From NCBI GenBank assembly GCA_934630905.1, contig CAKTXN010000079.1:1-7842 (forward strand): DNA of 7,842 bases, written 5' to 3'. Shown piece by piece: positions 1-6,054 of this stretch. The notes under the pieces were generated by a model that did no database searches, was not told where the DNA came from, and saw nothing but the letters and a program-made list of their open reading frames with translations. Position 1 is the stretch's first letter. Each line of letters starts with the position of its first letter. Position numbers and translations under genes: made by a program. The stretch comes from an uncultured Eggerthellaceae bacterium. Lineage in GTDB: Bacteria; Actinomycetota; Coriobacteriia; Coriobacteriales; Eggerthellaceae.

Positions 1-2687
1 ACGTGTACCAGGCCATGCGTTTGACCGGTTGCGCCGATCCGCTGGTGCCGGTTTCCGAGACCATCTCCGGCAAGCTGCCGCAGCGTAAGCTGGCAACCAC
101 GGCGGCTGCGGGCTATTCGAGCTACGGTAACCAGATTGGCTTGGCAACGGGCCAGGTCAGCGAAGTGTATCACCCCGGTTATGCCGCAAAGCACATGGAA
201 GTGGGCGCGGTTGTGGGTGCCACGCCGGCCGACCACGTTCGTCGCGAGACGCCTGCTCCCACGGATGTCATTGTCCTTTTGGGCGGCCGCACGGGTCGCG
301 ACGGCATCGGCGGCGCCACAGGCTCTTCCAAGGCGCACGATGCGAGCTCCATTGAGACGTGCGGCGCCGAGGTCCAGAAGGGCAACGCGCCTGTTGAACG
401 TAAGATTCAGCGTTTGTTCCGTCGTGGCGATGCATGCCGCATGATCAAGCGCTGCAACGACTTTGGCGCGGGTGGTGTTTCCGTTGCCGTGGGCGAGCTG
501 GCCGATGGCTTGCAGATTGATCTGAATCGCGTGACGAAGAAATACGACGGCCTAGATGGCACGGAGCTGGCCATTTCCGAGAGCCAAGAGCGCATGGCGG
601 TGGCGCTTGCCGCCGAAGACGTGGACGCGTTCATTGCGCTTGCGCACGAGGAAAATCTGGAAGCCACGCCGATTGCCGTTGTTACGCAAGAGCCGCGCGT
701 GCGTATGACTTGGAACAGCGATACGATTGTTGATCTTTCTCGTGCGTTCTTGAACAGCAACGGCGCACCGAAGAGCATGGATGTTCACGTGCAGCAGGGC
801 GGTGCGTATGCTCCCGCCTGGGCCGCTACGGAAGGCGCCTCGCTTGAAGAGCGTCTGGCGGGCGTTCTGACAGACATCAACGTGGCGTCCAACAAGGGCC
901 TTTCCGAGCGCTTCGACAGCACGATCGGCGCGGCTACGGTGCTTATGCCGTTTGGCGGTAAAACGCAGCTCACGCCGAACATGGCCATGGTCGCAAAGCT
1001 TCCCGTTGATGGCGAGACCACCACGTGCAGCGGTATGAGCTGGGGTTATAACCCGTATCTGTCCGAGAGCAACCAGTTTGTGGGCGCGTACATTGCCGTT
1101 GTGGAAAGCATCTCGAAGCTTATCGCGGCCGGTTTCTCACGCAAGGATGCATACTTTACGTTCCAGGAATACTTCGGCAGCTTGCGCGAAGACCCCGCGC
1201 GCTGGGGCAAACCTACGGCGTCGCTTCTGGGCTCGCTCATGGCGCAGGTTGACCTGGGCGTTGGCTCCATTGGCGGCAAGGACTCCATGTCTGGCAGCTT
1301 TGAGAACTTGGATGTGCCGCCTACGCTTATCAGCTTCGCCACGGCCTGCGGAAACGTGGACCGCATTGTGTCCTCCGAGTTCAAGGCTGCAGGAAACCGC
1401 GTGGTGCTGATTGCGCCGGCATACCAGGAAGATGGCGTTATGCCGCAGGTCCAGGGCATGCTCGATGCGCTTGACGCGGTGGAGGCCCTTACGGCTTCTC
1501 ATGACGCGCTGGCCGTGTCCACGGCAGGCTATGGCTGCCTGGCAGAAGCCCTGTTCAAGATGTGCGTTGGCAATCGGTTGGGCGTTACGCTTGCGGGCGA
1601 TTTCGCAGCCGACAAGCTGTTTGTTCCCGCGTATGGCAGCTTTTTGGTGGAGCTGGCGCCGGACGCTGCTTTGCCCGCGTCTACTAATGAGATGCGTGTG
1701 CTGGAAATTGGCACAACGACCAGCGATTATGTGCTTACTGCGGGGGACGCGCACGTGTGCTTGGACAAGCTGCAGGAAGCCTGGGAAGGCAAGCTTGAGC
1801 CGGTGTATCCGTATCGCAAGGCGGGCGAAGCTGTTGAGGCCGTGAGCTACACGACTGCCGCTCCGCACGTGTTCTCCGGCAAGATTGCCCAGCCGCGCGT
1901 GGTTATTCCCGTGTTCCCGGGCACGAACTGCGAGTATGACACCGCTCATGCGTTCGAGCGCGCGGGTGCCGCTGCTACGACGTTCGTTATCAACAATTTG
2001 ACGCCTGCTGCCGTTGCCGAAAGCACGCAGCGTCTGGCGCAGCTTATTCGCGAGAGCCAGATTGTCATGCTGCCGGGCGGTTTTTCTGGCGGCGACGAGC
2101 CCGATGGTTCTGCGAAGTTCATCACCGCGTTCTTCCGCGCTCCGGAAGTGACCGAAGCTGTGCGTGATCTGCTGCAGAACCGTGACGGCCTGATGCTGGG
2201 CATTTGCAACGGTTTCCAGGCGCTGGTGAAGCTGGGTCTGGTGCCGTATGGCGACATCCGTCCCATGGACGATGCGTGCCCCACGCTTACGTTCAACGAG
2301 ATTGGCCGTCACCAGAGCCGTTTGGTGCGCACGCGCGTGGCGTCGAATTTGAGCCCCTGGCTTTCGCGCTGCCAGGTGGGCGACGTCCACAACATTGCGA
2401 TCAGCCACGGCGAAGGCCGCTTCGTGATTTCGCCTGAGCTGCTTGAGCAGCTGAAGGCGGCGGGCCAGATTGCCACGCAGTATGTTGATGAGCAGGGCGT
2501 TCCTTCCATGGATTGGAACGTGAACCCCAATGGCTCCATTCTGGCAATTGAAGGCATCACCAGCCCCGATGGCCGCGTGCTGGGCAAGATGGGCCACTCC
2601 GAGCGCGCGGGTGCGGGTCTGTACAAGAACGTGCCGGGCAACAACTTCCAGCCGCTTATCGAAGGCGGCGTGGCGTACTTCGCGTAA
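1..2687 (+). CDS. purL: Phosphoribosylformylglycinamidine synthase (FGAM synthase), 5'-truncated by window edge
   Basis: PurL catalyses the fourth step of purine synthesis: FGAR + glutamine + ATP to FGAM, in the cytosol. About 894 codons are visible; the real start lies upstream, and the GTG at base 3 is internal. Numbering from that codon, the glycine-rich phosphate-binding segment GGRTGRDGIGGATGSS is at 94-109, a second conserved loop DFGAGGVS at 153-160, SESQERM at 192-198 and GSIGGKDSMS at 411-420 in the second synthetase half. The C-terminal class I glutaminase domain starts near R632 and has nucleophile Cys735 in GICNGFQ, SHGEGRF with H802, and catalytic His865/Glu867 in GHSER. The fused domain order and motif style fit the large single-chain clostridial-type PurL (roughly 1,240 residues as I recall), so some 350 N-terminal residues are missing. 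The frame is intact and all key residues are present. Confidence 0.97.
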   Translation, partial: VYQAMRLTGCADPLVPVSETISGKLPQRKLATTAAAGYSSYGNQIGLATGQVSEVYHPGYAAKHMEVGAVVGATPADHVRRETPAPTDVIVLLGGRTGRDGIGGATGSSKAHDASSIETCGAEVQKGNAPVERKIQRLFRRGDACRMIKRCNDFGAGGVSVAVGELADGLQIDLNRVTKKYDGLDGTELAISESQERMAVALAAEDVDAFIALAHEENLEATPIAVVTQEPRVRMTWNSDTIVDLSRAFLNSNGAPKSMDVHVQQGGAYAPAWAATEGASLEERLAGVLTDINVASNKGLSERFDSTIGAATVLMPFGGKTQLTPNMAMVAKLPVDGETTTCSGMSWGYNPYLSESNQFVGAYIAVVESISKLIAAGFSRKDAYFTFQEYFGSLREDPARWGKPTASLLGSLMAQVDLGVGSIGGKDSMSGSFENLDVPPTLISFATACGNVDRIVSSEFKAAGNRVVLIAPAYQEDGVMPQVQGMLDALDAVEALTASHDALAVSTAGYGCLAEALFKMCVGNRLGVTLAGDFAADKLFVPAYGSFLVELAPDAALPASTNEMRVLEIGTTTSDYVLTAGDAHVCLDKLQEAWEGKLEPVYPYRKAGEAVEAVSYTTAAPHVFSGKIAQPRVVIPVFPGTNCEYDTAHAFERAGAAATTFVINNLTPAAVAESTQRLAQLIRESQIVMLPGGFSGGDEPDGSAKFITAFFRAPEVTEAVRDLLQNRDGLMLGICNGFQALVKLGLVPYGDIRPMDDACPTLTFNEIGRHQSRLVRTRVASNLSPWLSRCQVGDVHNIAISHGEGRFVISPELLEQLKAAGQIATQYVDEQGVPSMDWNVNPNGSILAIEGITSPDGRVLGKMGHSERAGAGLYKNVPGNNFQPLIEGGVAYFA

Positions 2688-2810
2688 AGGATCGCGGGAA
2701 GGCCGCAGGCATCGCGTTGACGTGTGGGCTGCAGCGCAGATTGCCGCAGACACCGCGCGGGCGGTGCTCGAAGGCCGCACGTGCCTTCCGTGCGTTGTTT
2801 CGACTTCAAG

Positions 2811-2845
2811 AAAGCGCTTCTGCCGTGTGGCGGAGGCGCTTTTTT
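2811..2845 (+). terminator. Intrinsic terminator of purL
   Basis: The arm AAAGCGC (2811-2817) pairs with GCGCTTT (2836-2842). The stem continues inward through GU and GC pairs to a four-base GTGT loop (2825-2828), giving about 14 pairs. It ends in six consecutive T (2840-2845). It lies about 120 bases past the purL stop and separates purL from the riboswitch-symporter unit. Confidence 0.9.
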
Positions 2846-2889
2846 GCTGCTTACGACGGTGGCCGGTGGCGCGCCGCAGCCTGCTTCGT

Positions 2890-2959
2890 GGTGGCGTCCC
2901 GATGGCGCCGCAGCTTGCATGGCTGTCGAGCTCGGCAGCCATGCAGCTGCTTCGCCACC
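2890..2959. repeat. Imperfect inverted repeat in the purL-symporter intergenic region
   Basis: GCAGCTTGCATGGCTG (2910-2925) and CAGCCATGCAGCTGC (2936-2950) are complementary over 15 pairs with one bulged T. The loop contains the palindrome CGAGCTCG (2927-2934). Outer arms GGTGGCG (2890-2896) and CGCCACC (2953-2959) add 7 pairs. No T-run follows, so it does not look like an intrinsic terminator. Several frames are open across 2700-3340, but none shows a recognisable protein or a ribosome binding site. I see no gene between 2688 and 3319. Confidence 0.6.
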
Positions 2960-3030
2960 GCACAACAAGCGCACTTTTACCGTTTACGGCGCGGAGTCTA
3001 CCGCACGCCCCCAAGCAAATTGTTTCGCAC

Positions 3031-3059
3031 TTGTTTTGGAATTGTTACATGCTCATAAT
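3031..3059 (+). promoter_or_regulatory. Putative sigma-70-type promoter of the riboswitch-symporter transcript
   Basis: TTGTTT (3031-3036) is followed after 17 bases by CATAAT (3054-3059), which would start RNA near 3066, upstream of the riboswitch. An alternative is TTACAT (3045-3050) with an 18-base spacer to TATTAT (3069-3074). The segment is locally AT-rich compared with the GC-rich sequence on its 5' side. This is predicted from sequence only. Confidence 0.5.
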
Positions 3060-3104
3060 CCATCTTCGTATTATTCATTACCTTCCTATGAAACGCTTTG
3101 GATT

Positions 3105-3230
3105 TCCGCAATGGACGGAGAAACAGAGTGCGGAGGAAGCTCTGGAGAACTCTTGAATGAGTGCCGAAGGTGCAAGGTGAGCCGCCCGCGCAGGTTGGTC
3201 GCCGAATCTCTCAGGCTAAAGGACAGAGCT
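3105..3230 (+). promoter_or_regulatory. Glycine riboswitch, single aptamer with 5' ghost stem
   Basis: Diagnostic glycine aptamer segments are present in order: CTCTGGAGA (3140-3148), GTGCCGAAGGTGCAA (3161-3175) and TCTCTCAGGCTAAAGGACAGAG (3207-3228 region, given in parts: TCTCTCAGG, TAAAGGACAGAG). P1 forms from AGCTCTG (3138-3144) and CAGAGCT (3224-3230), 7 perfect pairs. ACTC/GAGT (3150-3153, 3160-3162 region) and GGTGA/TCGCC (3176-3180, 3199-3203) form internal helices. Only one full aptamer is present. Upstream, TCCGCA (3105-3110) pairs with TGCGGA (3129-3134), matching the vestigial 'ghost' helix described 5' of single aptamers linked to transport genes (type 2, from memory). The symporter gene downstream is a classic target. 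Confidence 0.92.
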
Positions 3231-3319
3231 GGGGTTGATCGTGTGGCATCGTGGTGCCTGCTTTATCCCTCTTCAGAGACTAAAACCGCAGTTAGCGCTG
3301 CAGAAAGAAAGAAGGGATT
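3231..3319 (+). promoter_or_regulatory. Riboswitch expression platform with anti-Shine-Dalgarno
   Basis: ATCCCT (3265-3270) is perfectly complementary to AGGGAT (3313-3318), which contains the GAAGGG ribosome binding site of the symporter, so it can mask the start. Next to it, CAGAG (3274-3278) duplicates the 3' strand of P1 (3224-3228) and could pair with the P1 5' strand CTCTG when glycine is absent. A GGGG run (3231-3234) can also compete for the CCC of the masking strand. There is no hairpin followed by a T-run, so control is more likely translational than by termination. The ON/OFF direction is inferred only; OFF with glycine would fit an uptake gene. Confidence 0.5.
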
Positions 3320-4762
3320 ATGGAGGCAGCTGCTCTCGGGGTAGTCACAACTATCAACGGGTATCTATCCAATTACGTTTTACTCTTTTTGTTGGTGGGA
3401 ACGGGTCTGTTCTTTACCATTCGCACGCGTTTCGTGCAGATTCGCTGCTTTGCCGAAGGCTGGCGTCGCATGTTCAGCGGCTTTTCGCTGCGCGGCGGCA
3501 AGCAAGAAAGCGGCATGAGCTCGTTTCAGGCGCTGGCAACCGCTATTGCCGCTCAGGTAGGTACGGGCAACATCGTTGGTGCGTGCGGTGCAATCCTGAC
3601 GGGCGGCCCGGGTGCTATCCTTTGGATGTGGATCATCGCGTTCTTGGGCATGGCCACGAATTACGCCGAGGCTGTTCTGGCGCAGATGACCAAGAAGGTT
3701 GACGAAGATGGCGCGGTCCATGGTGGCCCGGTTTACTACATCCGCACCGCGTTTAAGGGCGGTTTGGGCAAGTTCCTGGCGGCGTTCTTCGCCGTAGCAA
3801 TTATCTTGTCCCTGGGCTTCATGGGTTGCATGGTTCAGTCGAACTCTATCGCTTCTACGTGCTCTACGGCGTTCGGCATTGCTCCTTGGATTGTGGGTAT
3901 TATCATCGCGCTTGTTGCGGGCTTCGTGTTCGTGGGCGGCGTTTCCCGTATCGCATCCGTTACGGAGAAGCTGGTTCCCCTGATGGCTGTTATTTACCTG
4001 GTGGGCGGCTTGATTGTTCTGTGCACGCGTCTTGACACCATTCCTGCAACATTTGCGTTGATTTTCGAGAGCGCATTTAACCCCGAGGCGTATTTCGGCG
4101 GTGCTGTGGGTGGCATTATCGCGGCAATGACGCAGGGTGCTAAGCGCGGCTTGTTCTCCAACGAAGCCGGTATGGGTTCTACGCCTCATGCGCACGCGCA
4201 GGCCAACGTTAAGGATCCGCACGAGCAGGGCGTTGTTGCTTTCATTGGCGTTTTCGTTGACACGTTCGTTGTGGTTACCATGACCGCTTTGGTTGTTATC
4301 TCCGCTGTTTACATTCAGGACGGCGCCATCAACACGCAGGCGTACGACTTTATTGCCACGACTGGTTTGAATAAGACGAACATGGCTCAGTACGCGTTCG
4401 GCACGATGTTCGGTTCGGGCTTCGGCAATGCATTTGTGGCTATCTGCCTGCTGTTCTTCGCTTTCAGCACCATCTTGGGTTGGAACTTGTTCTCCAAGAT
4501 CAACTTCGTGTACCTGTTCGGCAAGAAGGCGCTTCCCGTGTTCTCTGTTCTGGCGGTGTTCTTCGTGTTCCTGGGTTCGCTGCTTTCCAACGACCTGGTG
4601 TGGGAGATGCAGGACATGTTCAACCAGCTCATGGTTCTGCCGAACGTTATCGCATTGATTGCAATGTCCGGTGCGGTTGCTACGTGCGCGAAGTCGCATA
4701 ATGGCAAGAAGAAGGCGCTGGAGTCGGTTCAGGCCGATGCGGCTGCGGCGGAAAGCGAGTAA
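3320..4762 (+). CDS. Sodium:alanine/glycine symporter (AGCS family)
   Basis: This integral membrane protein (480 residues, normal for the family) takes up alanine and/or glycine with Na+. The family signature SSFQALATAIAAQVGTGNIV is at 67-86, GGPGAILWMW at 95-104, GGPVYY at 135-140, and the very characteristic KRGLFSNEAGMGS at 275-287. About ten or more hydrophobic segments span the protein, starting at residues 17-33. The tail from about 460 is hydrophilic (GKKKALESVQADAAAAESE). The ATG at 3320 is preceded by GAAGGG (3311-3316) at short spacing, inside a sequence that can be masked by the leader. The glycine riboswitch immediately upstream argues that glycine is a physiological substrate. 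The gene is intact. Alanine versus glycine preference cannot be told from sequence. Confidence 0.96.
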   Translation: MEAAALGVVTTINGYLSNYVLLFLLVGTGLFFTIRTRFVQIRCFAEGWRRMFSGFSLRGGKQESGMSSFQALATAIAAQVGTGNIVGACGAILTGGPGAILWMWIIAFLGMATNYAEAVLAQMTKKVDEDGAVHGGPVYYIRTAFKGGLGKFLAAFFAVAIILSLGFMGCMVQSNSIASTCSTAFGIAPWIVGIIIALVAGFVFVGGVSRIASVTEKLVPLMAVIYLVGGLIVLCTRLDTIPATFALIFESAFNPEAYFGGAVGGIIAAMTQGAKRGLFSNEAGMGSTPHAHAQANVKDPHEQGVVAFIGVFVDTFVVVTMTALVVISAVYIQDGAINTQAYDFIATTGLNKTNMAQYAFGTMFGSGFGNAFVAICLLFFAFSTILGWNLFSKINFVYLFGKKALPVFSVLAVFFVFLGSLLSNDLVWEMQDMFNQLMVLPNVIALIAMSGAVATCAKSHNGKKKALESVQADAAAAESE

Positions 4763-4805
4763 CGTGGCGCGTACGCGACATACGTTCAACGCATTTACGC
4801 AAACG

Positions 4806-5351
4806 ATGTTTCAGCAAGGGAAGACGCTTCTGTCTTCCCTTGTGGTGTTTTTACTGGTGTTTTGTCTGGCGCTGCTGCCCGGGTGCGCCTTTTGGGGCGG
4901 TGCGGGAGCTGGTGGGACTGCGAGTGCGGCGGCGTCGGGCGGCGCGGCTGCGGGCGCGGCGGGGGTCGGCGGTGGTGGCTCGGGTGCGGTTGCGGCGGCG
5001 GGCGTTTCCGTTTCCGAAGACGGCACCTACACCGACAAAGACCATGTGGCGCTCTATCTGCATCTTTACCAAAAGCTGCCTGTCAATTACGTTTCCAAGA
5101 CGAAAGCTAAAAAAGCCGGTTGGGATGCCGAAAAAGGCAACTTGTGGGACGTTTGCCCTGGCAAATCGATTGGTGGCGGCACGTTTTACAACGACGACGG
5201 TTTGCTGCCCGAGAAAAGCAGACGCACGTGGAAAGAGTGCGATATCGATTACGCAGGCGGGTATCGCGGGGAAAAGCGCATCTGCTATTCAAACGACGGG
5301 TTGATTTTCTACACGGATGACCATTACCAGTCGTTTACGCAGCTCTATTAA
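4806..5351 (+). CDS. Barnase-type guanyl-specific ribonuclease, secreted or lipid-anchored toxin
   Basis: Residues 79-181 align with Bacillus barnase from end to end: KLPVNYVSK, GWDAEKGNL, PGKSIGG, RTWKECDIDY, DHYQSFTQLY. Catalytic residues are kept: Glu144 (barnase E73), Arg154 (R83), Arg158 (R87), His173 (H102), and Lys98 (K27). The N-terminus has K6, a hydrophobic core 8-24 and LLPGC with Cys27, which reads as a lipoprotein signal although Pro at -2 is unusual. Residues 28-66 form a Gly/Ala/Ser linker absent from barnase. Three cysteines (117, 145, 160) occur where barnase has none. ATG 4806 gives the best signal peptide but has no ribosome binding site. GTG 4764, one base after the symporter stop and behind GGAAAGCGAG, is a credible alternative (195 residues). 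The inhibitor gene follows at 43 bases. Numbering of barnase is from memory. Confidence 0.93.
   Translation: MFQQGKTLLSSLVVFLLVFCLALLPGCAFWGGAGAGGTASAAASGGAAAGAAGVGGGGSGAVAAAGVSVSEDGTYTDKDHVALYLHLYQKLPVNYVSKTKAKKAGWDAEKGNLWDVCPGKSIGGGTFYNDDGLLPEKSRRTWKECDIDYAGGYRGEKRICYSNDGLIFYTDDHYQSFTQLY
4816..4852 (+). terminator. Perfect 10-bp hairpin with T-run inside the toxin signal-peptide codons
   Basis: AAGGGAAGAC (4816-4825) pairs with GTCTTCCCTT (4832-4841) around a six-base loop. Five T (4848-4852) follow after GTGGTG. It sits just past the symporter stop, where a terminator for that transcript is expected, yet also within the codons of the toxin's hydrophobic signal. The six-base gap before the T-run weakens the case for efficient termination. 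It could instead act as an attenuator or translational hairpin. Confidence 0.55.
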
Positions 5352-5394
5352 ACGGTGTTCTTGTCAGCATGCTATGAAAGGGAAGGGTTCGGCC

Positions 5395-5661
5395 ATGAAA
5401 ACGGTGACAATACGCGAGCGCGATTTTCAATCGGCCGAGCAGCTGCATGCGTTTCTTCGCGATGAACTGGGCTTTCCCGCGTATTACGGGGGAAACCTTG
5501 CCGCGCTTTCCGATTGCCTGGAGGATATTTGCGTGCCGACATGCATTGTTGTCTATCGCGATAACTCCGTTGAAGAACCCTGGTTCGATAAGGCATGCGC
5601 GGTGATGGGACGTGCTGCTCTGGAAAACGACGCTCTTGACGTGCGGTTGATGCAAGCATAG
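5395..5661 (+). CDS. Barstar-type ribonuclease inhibitor (immunity/antitoxin)
   Basis: The 88-residue product matches barstar in length (89-90) and layout: a first strand MKTVTIRERDF, helix with LHAFLRDELGFP, then YYGGNLAALSDCLEDI at 30-45, and a C-terminal helix and strand ending DVRLMQA. Barstar inhibits barnase in the cytoplasm by plugging its active site. Tyr30 and Asp40 (barstar Y29 and D39), the core active-site contacts, are retained. Asp35 and Trp38 of barstar are replaced by Ala36 and Ser39, and the E76 position appears to be Ala. The ATG at 5395 was chosen because AAGGGAAGGG (5377-5386) stands just upstream at proper spacing; an in-frame ATG at 5374 lacks this. It has no signal peptide, as expected for a cytosolic protector. 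It is co-oriented with the ribonuclease gene and ends before a terminator. Confidence 0.93.
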   Translation: MKTVTIRERDFQSAEQLHAFLRDELGFPAYYGGNLAALSDCLEDICVPTCIVVYRDNSVEEPWFDKACAVMGRAALENDALDVRLMQA

Positions 5662-5698
5662 CTTTGGGCTTCAGTCGAATCTTCATCAGCGCAAATGC

Positions 5699-5725
5699 CG
5701 CCTGAGAATATCAGGCGAACTTTTT
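5699..5725 (+). terminator. Intrinsic terminator of the ribonuclease-inhibitor operon
   Basis: CGCCTGA (5699-5705) pairs perfectly with TCAGGCG (5711-5717) across a five-base loop. After AAC comes TTTTTCTTTT (5721-5730). It lies 38 bases past the inhibitor stop and closes this transcription unit. Confidence 0.85.
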
Positions 5726-5749
5726 CTTTTCGTTTGCTCTTCTAAGCCT

Positions 5750-5816
5750 AATGACAAGAAATGATGCCTGTCCTTCTGTCTCTAATGGTAAAAAACGACG
5801 TCTGCTCTTCGGTCCC
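5750..5816 (+). repeat. Two diverged 33-nt tandem units
   Basis: The 33 bases at 5750-5782 and 5784-5816 match at 23 positions, and nine of the ten differences are transitions. The shared frame is AATG, two pyrimidine/purine variants, a run of A, GA, then CTG and CTTC. A further copy of the second unit is in the downstream repeat near 7105. The start ATGRTAAAAACGAC recurs at 5845 and 7166. Confidence 0.5.
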
Positions 5817-5970
5817 TTCGCCTGCTTCCCCCGGCCTCTTCTCGATGATAAAAACGACCCACTTTTCTGTGGATTTCTGTCTTCGTTTTCCTGATCTTTC
5901 AACGTTTCCCCAGGTCGTGAAAAAGTAAGCTATGGCAAACCCACAGAAAAGTACCCCATTTTTATCATGG
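5783..5970 (+). repeat. 188-bp direct repeat, copy A
   Basis: This copy matches 7104-7291 over an equal 188 bases. It has a perfectly identical 34-base block (5843-5876 = 7164-7197) and a 68-base block with five differences (5903-5970 versus 7224-7291). Inside are inverted arms of 28 bases, 5845-5872 and 5941-5968, complementary at 23 of 28 positions with a central mismatch, enclosing 68 bases. The arms carry CCACAGAAAAGT and TTTTTATCAT. No target-site duplication is visible. The stretch 5662-5782 before it holds only the terminator and a diverged tandem unit. Confidence 0.9.
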
Positions 5971-6006
5971 TGCGGGGAGGTAATCGCAAATTTTTTGCCT
6001 GGCAGG

Positions 6007-6022
6007 GGTGTTGATCAACACC
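6007..6022. repeat. Perfect 16-bp palindrome upstream of the nuclease-like gene
   Basis: GGTGTTGATCAACACC is a perfect palindrome. It sits between the repeat and the preferred start at 6055, a position suitable for an operator. If the longer frame from 5932 is used, it lies within codons. No clear promoter was found around it. Confidence 0.45.
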
Positions 6023-6054
6023 TGGAGTCTTCAAAAGCTGCTACCATCGCATCC

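Noticed and set aside
1137..3014. A 625-codon open frame on the - strand across purL
   Set aside because: It lies opposite an unmistakable purL, has Arg/His/Ala-rich composition typical of an antisense shadow in GC-rich DNA, and matches no family.
3105..3230. A tandem (two-aptamer) glycine riboswitch
   Set aside because: Only one set of the conserved aptamer segments is present; upstream there is only a short ghost helix.
2724..3344. Open + strand frames covering the purL-symporter gap
   Set aside because: They run through a terminator, a promoter and the glycine riboswitch, and have no ribosome binding site or family resemblance.
3380..4789. A 469-codon open frame on the - strand across the symporter
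   Set aside because: Its composition is extremely rich in Arg, Asn, Gln and His, and it mirrors the codons of the well-supported symporter gene.
5711..5902. A 63-codon - strand frame in repeat copy A
   Set aside because: The shared string NPQKSGSFLSS also appears from copy B, so it is a by-product of the repeat. It also reads through the terminator.
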